NCBI RefSeq assembly: GCF_033807575.1
Contig: NC_084704.1
Span: 30,605,968-30,669,967 of the forward strand
Origin: Cydia pomonella
Lineage: Eukaryota > Arthropoda > Insecta > Lepidoptera > Tortricidae
Length of the DNA: 64,000 nucleotides
Direction: 5' to 3'
Positions 12,290-22,969 of the stretch are shown in pieces. The position numbers were made by a program, and so were the translations under genes. The stretch's first letter is position 1. Every line of letters begins with the position of its first letter. The notes under the pieces are model-generated. The model saw only the letters and a program-made list of their open reading frames with translations, ran no database searches and was not told where the DNA came from.

Positions 12290-13452
12290 CATATGTTATA
12301 GTATTGTTTAAAATGTGACTGTTTTGTTTTAGAGGGTGAACGTGAGCAAAAAATCCTTGGGCGTCATATCATTTCCTTGGAAAGGCTCAAAATCAAAAGG
12401 CACGGATCCGCCACATAATTGTGACTAGTTGTAGTTTCCCGGTGACCATCAACAAGACCGCTGCATTGAGCTGTGGAGCAGAAAGTGTCCGACAATCGGG
12501 TAGATGTAATAACAACTTTGTCTGTCATATATTCATGTAATTTTTAGTTTTTTGGACTGATATATGTGATATGATTACAAGTTACACTAATTGCAATTGT
12601 GGAGTAAAATCAGATGTGCCAAAGATCATGTTTTAGATATATAAAAAGCTATATTAAATGCAATAAATAGTATATGTACATATATAAAATTGTTTTTATC
12701 ATGAAGATTTTAATGACTTCTATTTATTGTTATGAAGGTGATCTGGGAATTAAAACATGCGCTAAAAATAGACGACCTAAACATAAATAACGTTTTAAAA
12801 AAATCAAAAGATAATCACACGCACAGGATAGGTTAACTATGTGGTACCCACATCAATAATGAACCGAAATTACCGACCTGTGGTCTCATTGAATAAAATT
12901 CATATAGGTATGTAGATATTATATGGAAGTGTCACAGTTAGTTCAACAAGCCCCGTCCGATACATAAATTTGTATAGAAAATGACTTTTTTCCTGCCTAT
13001 TGTATGTTTTTCGAACGAATTAAGCTCTTTTGATCCTAATATATAGGAATAAAAATATTTATAACTTGATAATAAACTGTATTACCTTTTATATTGAAAA
13101 AACTTTAAAATATAGATATCATTATCTCTTAGGACAAAAGATGCCTGTGATTTTGATTAATATGTAACATAATATTTTTTTATTTGATAAATACTTTTTA
13201 AATTATTAAAAACCTCACCCCAACAAAAACAAAAAATGAAAAAATACAAAAAGAAATTCCGTCGCCGGGATTCGAACCCAGAACCACTAGCTAGAACTGG
13301 ATCACTACCTACCAAAACCCGCCAGGCTAAACCGGTTGTCAATTTTAGTACTGAGATACAAAGAGAGCGCCACTAGTATAAACGAACTTTTGAAAGGGGC
13401 ATTTTTTTGTATGGAGTTAGCGTTCTTCTCCTAGTGAGTATTATATTCTTTG
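12290..13452. repeat. Segmental duplication, block B copy 2
   Basis: Matches 10385-11543. The largest difference is a short insertion near 13195 in an AT-rich run. Homology stops after TATTATATTCTTTG in both copies. Confidence 0.9.
13259..13340 (-). repeat. tRNA-derived SINE head (copy in block B2)
   Basis: Duplicate of 11351-11430, with the same A-box and B-box sequences on the reverse strand (B box 13268-13278). It arrived by segmental duplication, not as a new insertion. Confidence 0.6.
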
Positions 13453-13728
13453 CACTTCACTGCCAGCTGTGTTAGATAAAAGAGGTTCAAGAATCTATTC
13501 AATGAGGATTCATTTTATATCTCATTAATAGGTTGCTTATACCTTACTTTATTAGTTCATTAAATCAAATTCCATACCATTTTTTAAAAGCTGTAAGAAA
13601 ATATAAGAGTTAGGAGCTTTTCAAAATCCAATAATGTAAACAAAGGACTCGGCTATGGTTAAAATACATCAAATTGTATAAAAATGTTTTTCATAATCAA
13701 TAATTCAATAATAATAATGACAATATTT

Positions 13729-13930
13729 GACGACCGGTCTGGCCTAGTGAGTAGTGACTCTGCCTAAGAATACCGGTAAGGGCATTTCTTTATATGATGA
13801 GCACAGGTATTTGTTCCTGAATCATGGGTGTTTTCTATGTATTTTAAGTATTTGTATATTACATTGTCTGAGTACCCACAACACAAGCCTTCTTGAGCTT
13901 AGCGTGGGACTTAGTCATTTTTTTTTTTAT
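13729..13930 (+). repeat. tRNA-derived lepidopteran SINE, B box deleted
   Basis: The head GACCGGTCTGGCCTAGTGAG contains the A box. The body GATGAGCACAGGTATTTG, then TTCCTGAATCATGGGTG, TCTATGTATT and GAGTACCCACAACACAAGCC, follows the widespread lepidopteran tRNA-SINE closely. About 30 bp that should hold the B box are missing between GACTCTGCCTAAGAA and TACCGGTAAGGG, so this copy should not be transcribed by pol III. Confidence 0.8.
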
Positions 13931-14184
13931 ATATCCCGTAAGGAAAATGGAGACCATTTGTATGAAGAAGCATTCGGTCCCTTTCCTCTTAAAATTCTTC
14001 CACAAAGTATCGCAACATATTCTCTCCAAGTTGTGCGCGTGAACTAGTTCGAGAAGTAAGTGCCTAATTGGACAACTTGTTCCGAACTAGACACAGGCAT
14101 GGCTAACCTGGTTTAAACTAACCACTACTTAATTCTGTTGAGATTGTCGTACACGACTACAAAGTACGAGTATACAGTGGTCCT

Positions 14185-14612
14185 TAGTGTCGGTGTTGGT
14201 TAAACCCTCTGCTTTAAGACTCGACTCGGATTATCAGACTCTTGTAGTTAAGTCGAAACTCGAGTTCTTTTCAACTTGTTAGAGACCCGAGTCTTTGTAG
14301 ACTTAAGTCCTCTTCAGAGAACTCTAAAATTGTTACCAAACATTTTCAAGATGCATTGTCCTCGCATAAAATTCATGGGTCACAACTCACAAATCATACA
14401 ATAACACCTACATATTTATTATTTTTAGTGTTATTTAAATAAAACAAAATTGTTGACGGAGTCTTTGTTCTGCGTTGCTCTTAAATTGTACTAATAATGG
14501 ACTCAAATCGGCGCTTAAAAGACTTATGGATTTTTTTTAGGGCTGAGTCTTGTAACAATGAGACGAGTTCTTTAAATTTAGACTCAAAAGACTTGAGCTC
14601 CTACCAACACTA
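14185..14612. mobile_element. Probable hAT-type non-autonomous element
   Basis: The right end ACCAACACTA complements the left-end start TAGTGTCGGTGTTGGT, which appears rearranged by an internal repeat. Flanks GTGGTCCT and GTCCTCCT match at 6 of 8 bases. Subterminal AGACTC/GAGTCTT repeats cluster near both ends (14215-14300 and 14545-14600), as in hAT elements. No transposase. Confidence 0.5.
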
Positions 14613-14705
14613 GTCCTCCTTTCTAAGCTTAATATCCATAGACCAGCTACAAATTCTAAAGTAGATTCAGAAATCTACAAATGGAGATCTCTATAATAGC
14701 GGATG

Positions 14706-15186
14706 AATAGGGTTGTTTCCAATTTTTTGAAACGCTTGTATTACGTTCTATATTAACTAAAAGTTGCCCTAAAATTCAACTTTTATACTAAAAACGGCTT
14801 TAAATATGTTAAATTAACAAAATATATTTTGACAGATGCTTTGGCGCCCAAAACGCTCTTTGAAAATTGTGTGACGTCACAGTTTACGGTTTGACACATA
14901 ACTACATACACACGTAGAAGATACGAACTGTCAACTGACATTTGTCATTTGTTGTTTATCGCCTAACGGTCACAGTGTCAATCCGAGAGTTGTGACGTCA
15001 TCCGAATCTTCAATGAGTTTCGAGTTTGGTCACGTGACGTGTGCCAAAAGATATTTTAAATTCAATATTTACAAAAATATGGTCATTACAGGTCCCCTAA
15101 AAGTAGTTTAACATGTTCTTATAATCCAAAAGAATTTATTGGGATACAATTCTGCCCTAAGATTTGTAGATGGAAACAACCCTATT
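14706..15186. mobile_element. Non-autonomous DNA element, 15-bp TIRs
   Basis: Ends AATAGGGTTGTTTCC and GGAAACAACCCTATT are perfect inverted repeats 481 bp apart, outermost base to outermost base. The interior includes a TGACGTCA-like motif region but no open frame. Confidence 0.7.
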
Positions 15187-15662
15187 GAGAACTTGAATCT
15201 AGTTTTAATTATGGATTGGGCATGAGTTGTGGGGGGAACTGACAGAACGGGATAGTCTTATGTATCTTTCAATAAGAGTAGCTGAGAAAGCGTTATTATT
15301 GTTCGTCCTTGTCAGTCTCACATTTCTTTTATTTATGGTGGGTAACAAATAACCCGACCAAATTACGTAGGTTGTTTTTGGTATGTTATCAGAAATGTTA
15401 AAACGTGTTTTTAATTTTGTCGTATTGCGTATGTTTTGTCCCTCACGGGCGCACGCGGCATAGCACATCTATAGGGTATCTAATTATCTATCTACCATCT
15501 ATGATTGAGATTATTGAGAATAATTCAGCAAACATCTTCAAATTTATAAGTTATAACCATACCTACATTTTATTTAAATCGTAGTTTCTAGGCTCTTATT
15601 TATTTGATTTTATTATTGTGCATCCACATCGCAGCTCGCAGTTAAATATTGTGGAGCAATAT
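15187..15662. other. Repeat-like intergenic segment
   Basis: 15210-15480 contains blocks such as CTCACGGGCGCACGCGGCAT that I recall as repeated in Lepidoptera, but no second copy occurs here and no boundaries are visible. Confidence 0.3.
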
Positions 15663-15664
15663 AG

Positions 15665-15762
15665 TTCGTGTCATCCACGATGACGCGCAGATTTGTGAAA
15701 TCTAACCTTTAATAACATGATATTACGTGTCAAGGCACGCGTCGTCGTGAATGACACGATCT
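15665..15762. mobile_element. Palindromic MITE, family F (short copy)
   Basis: Ends TTCGTGTCATCCACGATGAC and the complement of ATCGTGTCATTCACGACGAC. A longer relative with the same ends is at 19428-19648, inside the hAT insertion. Confidence 0.6.
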
Positions 15763-15772
15763 ATAATACTGT

Positions 15773-15918
15773 CCGCGTAGCCAACGTGCCAATCGTTAAC
15801 GCTCCGTAGCGTAAGGTAGCCATCTCTCTCTATCCCTCTTCCATATTATTGCGACAGTGACAGTTACGTTTCGTTCGCTACGGCGGTAGCGGTAACAATT
15901 GGCACGTTGGCTACGCGG
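15773..15918. mobile_element. Palindromic MITE, family A
   Basis: Left end CCGCGTAGCCAACGTGCCAA; right end TTGGCACGTTGGCTACGCGG, its exact complement. The interior has CGTTAACGCTCCGTAGCGT and TCTCTCTATC. Other copies lie at 3031, 21066, 22836 and 27832. Confidence 0.85.
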
Positions 15919-16636
15919 GTGCAGCACGATATCATTAAGTAACTCTTGTGGCTACAGACAGTTACCTAAAGCCCTAACACTTGTAAGCATTTTTCTACAA
16001 AATGTAACTGAGGTGTAGATGCACCTTTATAATCGCAAACCTATGCAAATGGTTACGAGGACGGAGTGCCCATTGGGTGCAGCATTTAATATTTTTGTTC
16101 GACCCCTTCCAAACACACAAAAAGGAGTACGCAATAGGTAAACCTTGGGACCTCTAAAATGTAGTCAATGAAAACAAGGAAAAGCGTTGTAAAAATATAT
16201 AACATTTGAACATAGTAGGTGGTTTACTACGAATATTTTCTCTACGTGTCAACAAAGTACCTAAGAAACAGAACTAAATACTACTATTTACTTCTGTTTC
16301 TACGTATAGATAAATAACTAGCACAATATGTTTTACTACATCAACTCGTAAAGGCTCTCTTTATTCTTCAAAAACTGATGAAAGCGTTGCATTTTATCCC
16401 CAAAAGTGGCAAAGATTTGATTGTGAGTTGTTTCCTCATTCATTACATTTCGGTTGGCTGTCAATGTCGTTTTGGTTGGCTGCTACAATTTGAAAGCCCA
16501 CCTTGTGAGCCTCTTCTAGGGGATTCAAGTGATGCTTTAAATAGTTTAAATATGAACAAAGGTATTTCTTCATTAGAGGCTTTTAATCAGTTTCTTTTAA
16601 CTTTTACAAAGCTTCTCTCTTAGCGATAAAAAAAAT
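15919..16636. other. Intergenic, nothing recognised
   Basis: An 81-codon frame at 16378-16623 shows no family motif and is not called. Confidence 0.35.
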
Positions 16637-16962
16637 CGGCCAAGTGCGAGTCGGACTCGCACAGGAAGGGTTCCGTACCATTATCTATAAAAACGGTCAC
16701 CCATCCAAGTGCTGACCCCGCCCGACATTGCTTAATTTCGGTGATTGGATGAGAACCTCGAGATTGGAAAGAATTATTTATTTTATTCTGTTTTTAGTAT
16801 TTGTTGTTATAGTGGCAACAGAAATACATAATCTGTAGAAATTTCAACTGGCTAACTATCACGGTTCATGAGATACAGCCTGGTGACAGACGGACGGACG
16901 GAGGGACGGACAGCAAAGTCTCAGTAATAGGGTCCCGTTTGATCCTTTGGGTACGGAATCCT
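16637..16962 (-). repeat. Family E repeat containing a 5S rRNA segment
   Basis: Ends in GGCCAAGTGCGAGTCGGACT, the complement of the right end of the copies at 39936-40832 and 58975-59336. The other side has a (GGAC)-rich block, GACAGACGGACGGACGG, common to this family. Between them lies a 5S rRNA-derived block, listed separately. Confidence 0.75.
16694..16758 (-). pseudogene. 5S rRNA-derived fragment
   Basis: The reverse strand reads GGTTCTCATCCAATCACCG, then AAATTAAGCAATGTCGGGCG and GTCAGCACTTGGATGGGTGA. This is about 65 nt of the 3' half of animal 5S rRNA with a few substitutions. It is embedded in the family E repeat, so it is a SINE-type relic rather than a functional 5S gene. Confidence 0.8.
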
Positions 16963-17823
16963 AATGAATGACAGACAAAAATAGGATTGCCACAGATGAC
17001 ATATATCCGTTTTACGAGCCAAAAGTGATCTTTTGGCAGGCTTACGCGAACTGTAACTTGTAACTGTAACTTAATGTTGGTACACTGTATTGATCATACA
17101 ATTTTATTAACAAATAGTGGAAATGAGATTAAAGCTATATTGTCAAACCTGGAATAATACAGAATGAAATGAGTACAGAAAATATAAATGATAACAAATT
17201 GACTTAAGTGATGGTCTCGAATGATAAATATTTAATAACGTTCATTTGGATTTGATGTGTAATGATTTTACAGTTAGTATTTTCCTCGCGTTGGTGTGGT
17301 GAAAAATGTTGTGTTTCACTTGGTAGCAGTTTGTTTAAGCCTCGTGCCTTGAAAGTTCGAAGTTTGAACTTTGCTTGAATTGCTTGCTCGGGAGAGGTTA
17401 AATAACAACTTCGCCCCCTAATAAAATAAATAACTATTGGGTATGTTTTTTTCGTTGCTGAAGAATCAATCAAAAAAATTCTACCTCACCAGAAAATTTA
17501 CGAGACTCGTAATTCAGACGAGTAACTTAGACGAGAATTTCGTTATATTTTTATCTCACGAAAAAATCTTTGGGAACCTACTAGTGGGCGTTGAGACGCC
17601 AAACACTTTTCCAATTCCAGATTTATGTCGGGCCCAACACGTTTTCTATTATTGGGCTCCGGCCGTCACGATAAATAACAATTTATATTACTCGTTTTGT
17701 ATACACGCTGTTAAGATGAAGGTGGAGGACCCGCGCGAAATCGCCTTTTCATACAAATGTGGTCCTCATTTTCCTCCCTGGATATCAACATTATTGAAAA
17801 TATTATGACACAATTTTTTGTAT
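16963..17823. other. Intergenic, one recurring block
   Basis: 17715-17800 (AAGGTGGAGGACCC, GAAATCGCCTTTTCATACAA, GGTCCTCATTTTCCTC) recurs at 53138-53215, so it belongs to an interspersed repeat. The 123-codon frame over it has no protein motif. Confidence 0.45.
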
Positions 17824-17940
17824 GTCAACCACAGCTATACCTCTACGTTTGATTATTTCCGAATTTTTGATTATTATAAAAGTTAGGAGCATTTTATGAT
17901 TTTTACGAGTCAAACGTAGAGGCATACCTATGGTTAATAC
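17824..17940. repeat. Palindromic element
   Basis: Arms GCTATACCTCTACGTTTGA and TCAAACGTAGAGGCATACC, with outer parts (AACCACA / TATGGTTAA) also complementary, around about 60 bp. A related non-palindromic stretch lies at 13590-13690. Confidence 0.5.
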
Positions 17941-18037
17941 ACATCAAATAATGGAAACATATTTTCCATAATAAGGAATTTCCATATTTCCGGAGAAGAG
18001 GCCGTCCCCTTTCCTCTTAAATTGCGTAAGTATATGT

Positions 18038-20486
18038 CAGTGGCGGATTAACCGAACAGCAGAAAAAGCATATGCTAAGGGCCCCGCGCCTAGGGGGGCC
18101 CCGCGCTCCGACCCCGACCATGCGATTTCGGTACGCGGAACCGGCCAAGTTCACGTAGAACTCGCATTCCGCGGATCCTGTACTACCACATTTTATTAAC
18201 AATGTATTTGTTTTCGTAAGCCAGTAACAATATTGATCAATTATTATTATTTTATTATCCTGTCTATTTTTCTTTAAGACGATACCAAATTTAAAGAATT
18301 TTTAGGCTTATGCAAAGACCAAGAGCAGAGTTTAGCAGAAAACCGAAGGTGCAGAGTGTCTTAAAACTTTTGTGCATGGCTAAGCTGCAGGAAACAGAGC
18401 TCGGAAACGAACAAAAGAAGATACTGTGTTTAAAAACATATTAGTGAAAAGCAATGAAGGATGATTTCTTTATTAATTATTATTTCAAATAACAAATTGC
18501 ACCTTACAGCTAATGCCTAATTATGATCAGCTTTGAGCCCGTAGTAGACCAAAGGACGCGCTCCTCTACGGCTGGCCGGGCGCCCAAAATATGCCGAGTT
18601 GCTGCAAAGCCGTGATACATTATGATCTAATTGTCAAAATGTTATAAAAAGAAAACAGCGGGGCCCCTATGCAGGATTTTGCATTCGCATATGCCGGATG
18701 TAAAGCCCTACATAGGGCCCAATACCCAAAGCATCCCAGCAAGTCGCACTTTCGAGCAAGAACTAAGGCCGAGCAGCAGGCGAGCCGAGATCACATTGGT
18801 TCAATTCCAAACTCTGTTCTCCTACAATTCAGCCTTTGCACGCCGCGATAGAACGCTCCGGGCCTCCGCCCTTATACAGAGCTCGGCCTACAGCCTCGTT
18901 CACACTATGGCATTGGTTTCATTCTAGGCTCTGCTTTCCTGCAGCTTGGCCTTCAGCTTCGCACGGGAACGCTACAAAATCGGGTGGTCCGGATATTCAG
19001 CTCGTGGAGCTCAGCTTTCGGCCTTGTTTTTTGGCTCACTTGGCCATTAGTTCCCACTTCTTAGGTCCGACTCACTTTTCACCTATTTTTACAAGCTTTT
19101 GTAAACTTAATAATATTGATGTTGTTAAATAGTATCCCTACATGCTTTTATTTAACTTGCAATACTCGTAAGTTCTTTTCAAAATCTGCAAACCATCTGC
19201 AAACTATTATTTTGACCATTTATCAAAATTTGGCAAAATGATGAAGACCGAAGTTAAGGAGGAAACCTGTATAAAAGAAAGGAACTGTGATAAAATAACA
19301 CAACTTCATTAAGATTAGGCTATTTTAAAATGGCTAAATAAAAAAATAAAAAATAGATAATTCGGAATTCCTTAAAATAAATAAATAAGGGAAATACTTC
19401 GGATTTTAAATGACGTCATATACCTATAGTTCGTATCATCCACGAAGACGCGCCCCGCTCTTCTTCCTAATCGCTTATAGTACAAATCGGCAACTTTTTG
19501 GCAATGTAGTAGTTATGTCTACTAATTAATGTGTATAAACAGAACTACTACATTGCCAACTACTAGTAAAAGGTTGCACACCATACTTGTAGGTACTATA
19601 GGCGATTGGGAAGAGGAGTGGGGCGCGTCTTCGTGGATAACACGAACTACAGACACAAAATAAAAACATTTCTTGTGTATGGGCTCCGTTATTTTTTCTT
19701 TTTATTTTATATTTATTCATTTTTTATATTTATTATTGTTACCATTCAGTCAAAAAAGGCCAAACGGAGGCTATTTGTAAGTATCATTTACATTACAAGC
19801 ATAAGGGAAGTAACCTTTGCAGCGCTCTTTTTAGTGAGACGATTTTTTGCAATAACTTAAAAGCGATTAAACCGATCATTTTCGCTATAGTTCTCATTGA
19901 AAGCATTTATTAAGCTTTTGTTTCACGATTTTTTTTATATTTTTTGGGCCTATTGTTCACTTGTTTTTTCTTTCGGAGCGATTATTTCCGAAAATAATAA
20001 CTTAAAAAAAGGGTTTTTGGAGACCGTTATTCGTTTTGAAAGACCTTATCCATCCATCAAAGCAAAAAAAAAAATCAAAGTAAAAACATTTTGTATGCGA
20101 GGTACCCTAATAATATTTTTTTTATAGTTGTTATTTTACCCGTTCTGTTGCAATGCATGATTTATGTATCCATGCCAAATTATAGCTATCTAGCACTAAA
20201 AATAACGGAGCTAACCCTCGGACAGAGGGACAGACGGACATGGCGAAACTACTTATATAAGAGTTTCTAGGTGACTACGAAGCCCTAAAAAATACACTGC
20301 ATAACATGTTAAAAACAAATCGGGAACGAGTCGAAAAACATTAAGACATCGTAAAAACTTTGTGATGGTACTGAATCCTCGGGGTGCGAGTCCGACTCGC
20401 ATATATCCCATCATCTTTTTTTTTCAAACCAGGGGGCCCCTCGAACTATTGTGCTAAGGGCCCCGCGCCTTCTTAATCCGCCCCTG
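18038..20486. mobile_element. hAT-superfamily non-autonomous insertion, 2449 bp, 8-bp TSD
   Basis: The left end CAGTGGCGGATTAA and the right-end complement CAGGGGCGGATTAA form a 14-bp inverted repeat with one mismatch. They are flanked by an exact 8-bp target duplication GTATATGT (18030-18037 and 20487-20494). CAGNGGCGG ends with 8-bp duplications are diagnostic of hAT elements. The interior has no transposase. It includes a GC-rich region (18500-19050), a nested palindromic MITE (19428-19648) and a family E-like stretch (about 20150-20420) with TCGGACAGAGGGACAGACGG and GTGCGAGTCCGACTCGCA. Confidence 0.85.
19428..19648. mobile_element. Palindromic MITE, family F (long copy), nested in hAT element
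   Basis: AGTTCGTATCATCCACGAAG at the left is the near-complement of the right end (CTTCGTGGATAACACGAACT). An inner pair, GGCAATGTAGTAGTT and AACTACTACATTGCC, forms a second perfect inverted repeat. Confidence 0.75.
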
Positions 20487-20549
20487 GTATATGTAGGTAC
20501 ACACCTAGTGTAAGGTGCAATTTCGAAAGCGGTGTAGGTAACTTAGAAA

Positions 20550-21055
20550 ATTTCGAATATCTCTAAAGCCTTAATACTCTTGATAAACGAAGAGACATGC
20601 TTGATCTTCAATTTTTATATAAACTTTTAAATAATTATATAGATTGTCCACAACTTTTGCGCAAAATTAGATTTAGAGTCCCATATAGATATCCTAGGAA
20701 CACAATAGACCTTTTGTCTCCGGTATTTAGGAAAACCGTCTTAGGCGCTAATTCACCCATTCCACGACTATGTAGATTATACAATAAACTTAGCCACTGC
20801 TGCGATATTCATTCTGACTCATTGCTCAGGTTCCGAAAATTATTGAATATGAATCTATAGTATAAACAAGTTTAATTTATTTTTGTTATTTAACCTGTAA
20901 GTTTCACTTTATGTTAAGTAAGAAATTGTTTTTCTTTTGCATGCTGTGTTTACCTATAATTAGTTATGCATCACTGAATGTTTCTTTTTTTGAGTTATGT
21001 AAACGTATTGGATGTAATAACTGTTGGTAGACCTTAATAAATAAAATAAAAATAC
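20550..21055 (+). pseudogene. 5'-truncated non-LTR retrotransposon: RT C-terminus and 3' UTR
   Basis: An open stretch to 20860 reads SLNTLDKRRDMLDLQFLYKL, then a PIPRLCRLYN block and FRKLLNMNL before the stop. This is the C-terminal helical region that follows the RT domain in CR1/Jockey-type elements. About 190 nt of 3' UTR end in an AATAAATAAAATAAA-type tail near 21050. It sits about 55 bp beyond the hAT target duplication. No catalytic residues are retained. Confidence 0.7.
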
Positions 21056-21065
21056 TACAGCATCA

Positions 21066-21209
21066 GGCCGCGTAGCCAACGTTACAATCGTTCACGCTCC
21101 GTAGCGTATCGTAGCTATCTCTCTCTATCTCTTCCATATTAGTGCGACTGTGACGGTTGCGTTTCCTTCGCCACGGAGCGTGAACGATATGCACGTTGGC
21201 TACGCGGCC
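21066..21209. mobile_element. Palindromic MITE, family A
   Basis: Ends GGCCGCGTAGCCAACGTTAC and TATGCACGTTGGCTACGCGG; the interior CACGCTCCGTAGCGTATCG is conserved with the other copies. It starts about 10 bp after the tail of the preceding retroelement. Confidence 0.85.
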
Positions 21210-21450
21210 TGCAACGCTTACTGCAGCATCTTGCCTACAGCTACAGTAGAAAGTGCTTCTAGGTTAGTAGACATTTACCATTTTCCATATTATCCTGCTT
21301 TCGCGGCCATTCGTACCTTGTACACATCTACGGCTCGTTGTTTACAAACGGACATTTTTCAAAAACAGTGACAGCCACAGTAGCGAAACATATCGTATAC
21401 CTTGGTTGCCATAGAAATCAACGGTCAAAGCTCAACGAGGGTGCAGAGTG

Positions 21451-21566
21451 TTAGGGTCAGCTACACGCATGTAACTCCTCTGGAGTTGCAGGTGTCCATA
21501 GGCTACGGAGACTGCTTACCGTCAGGCGGGTCGTATACTTGTTTGCTACAGACGTAGTATAAAAAA
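21451..21566 (-). repeat. Family R1 repeat
   Basis: Reverse-strand copy with CTCCTCTGGAGTTGCAGGTG and TGCTTACCGTCAGGCGGGTC, ending in an A run. Confidence 0.75.
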
Positions 21567-21578
21567 ATCCCGATTAGG

Positions 21579-21752
21579 GGATGTGTTTGTGTGATGAACA
21601 CAGATATTTGTTCCTGAGTCATGGGTGTTTTCTATGTATATAAGTATGTATTTATCTATATACGTATGTATATAGACGCCTAGTACCCATAGTACAAGCT
21701 TTGCTTAGTTTAGGGCTAGGTCGATCAGTGTAAGATTGTCCCCCGAATATTT
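21579..21752 (+). repeat. tRNA-SINE body, 5'-truncated
   Basis: Has GTGTGATGAACACAGATATTTG and TTCCTGAGTCATGGGTG in interrupted form, as in the SINE at 13729, but lacks the tRNA head. The 3' part keeps TAGTACCCATAGTACAAGC. Confidence 0.75.
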
Positions 21753-22600
21753 AATTAATTTAAAAATATTATAAATAAGTGTATCAACAAAATAAAAAAT
21801 CATCACTACTTACATTACGAGTGTATAAAATGTAACAGATTCTTAATTCAGGTAATTAAAAGGCCGGCAGCGCCATATGACAGCCCTAGAGTAATCATCC
21901 ATTGATTATGAGCGTTTGACATCAGGCGGATTGTGTCTTTGTTTGCCACAGACGTGGGATAAAAATATAGCTCTAAAACCATAATATTATATTTATCACA
22001 ATTCTAAATAGCCCGAAGCATTCCAAATAGCATACGAAAATAATGTGGCACGTATCGCGCAAATGAAAAATATACCTCCTTTATAAGTCCCCTAGTAAAT
22101 TTAGTATCGTTTAATATTCTGTGAGAAAATGAGCGTTTTGCGCCACCGTTTTACTTTGTAGCGTTGAAACTACTTCCTTATTAAATGCAATTACTTATGT
22201 ACCAAGTTTAGGTAAGTTTCTGGATTTCAATAGCTGTGTAATCACGCTCCAGCACATTTTGTTAAGATGGAAGAATAGCTTTTAAATCTAACGAAATAAC
22301 GTTAATTTTTCTATGAAATTCCATTTCAAGAGAAAACGGTTTCCACCAACTAAATCTTAACAAATATAAATAACAAATATACTAAAAAATCATGGAGAAT
22401 GGAAAATATATAAAAGTGGAAAAATGTTTTTCTTTTTGTATCGATGATCATCTGGTATACTTCCCTCTTAATACATTTTTATTTTACGTATTTAATTTTA
22501 ATACAAAGCAATAACGTCTCGTGAGTGTGATACATGAAATATGGAACATGACCATATAAAAACGTAGAGACCATATAGACCGCAAATCATAATCTACTAT
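21753..22600. other. Intergenic, nothing recognised
   Basis: A short R1-like remnant (CATCAGGCGGATTGTG, TTTGTTTGCCACAGACGTGG) lies near 21920-21960. The rest is AT-rich and unassigned. Confidence 0.4.
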
Positions 22601-22603
22601 GAG

Positions 22604-22738
22604 TACAGTCACGTCTGAAAATATCGTTACGGAAAAAGTGCCAAAATATGTATACACTACCTTATTATATGGGCAATAAAGTCGTGAATACATATTTTTG
22701 GCACTTTTTTCGTAACGATATTTTCAGACGTGACCGTA
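22604..22738. mobile_element. Palindromic MITE, family G
   Basis: Left end TACAGTCACGTCTGAAAATA; the right end is the near-complement of TACGGTCACGTCTGAAAATA. A second pair, AAAAGTGCCAAAATATGTAT and ATACATATTTTTGGCACTTT, continues the hairpin almost to the centre. A second copy is at 58434-58562. The ends begin with TA, as expected for a mariner/Tc1-type target. Confidence 0.8.
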
Positions 22739-22835
22739 CCTATATCTATAAGTAGAACTGTACCTACAAGGTACAGTTGAGTCACTAGCAGCGTAGCAGC
22801 ACAATTCCTGTAGGGCCATTTTTGAGCTCAAGTCG

Positions 22836-22969
22836 GGCCGCGTAGCCAATAGCAAATCGCTTACGCTCCGTAGTAATCGAAACACAACTGTCACTGTCGC
22901 ACTTATATGGAAGAGTGACATAAAGCATTTCGTTGACGCAGCGATAGCGATTGTCACCTTGGCTAGGCC
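22836..22969. mobile_element. Palindromic MITE, family A (degraded right arm)
   Basis: Left end GGCCGCGTAGCCAATAGC; right end CACCTTGGCTAGGCC. The central part CACTGTCGCACTTATATGGAAG is inverted relative to the other copies in this window. Confidence 0.7.

Noticed and set aside
16694..16758. Functional 5S rRNA gene
   Set aside because: Only the 3' half is present, with substitutions, inside a dispersed repeat.
17437..17808. 123-codon forward open frame
   Set aside because: No protein motif, and its 3' half (17715-17800) recurs at 53138-53215 as an interspersed repeat, so it is not an exon.
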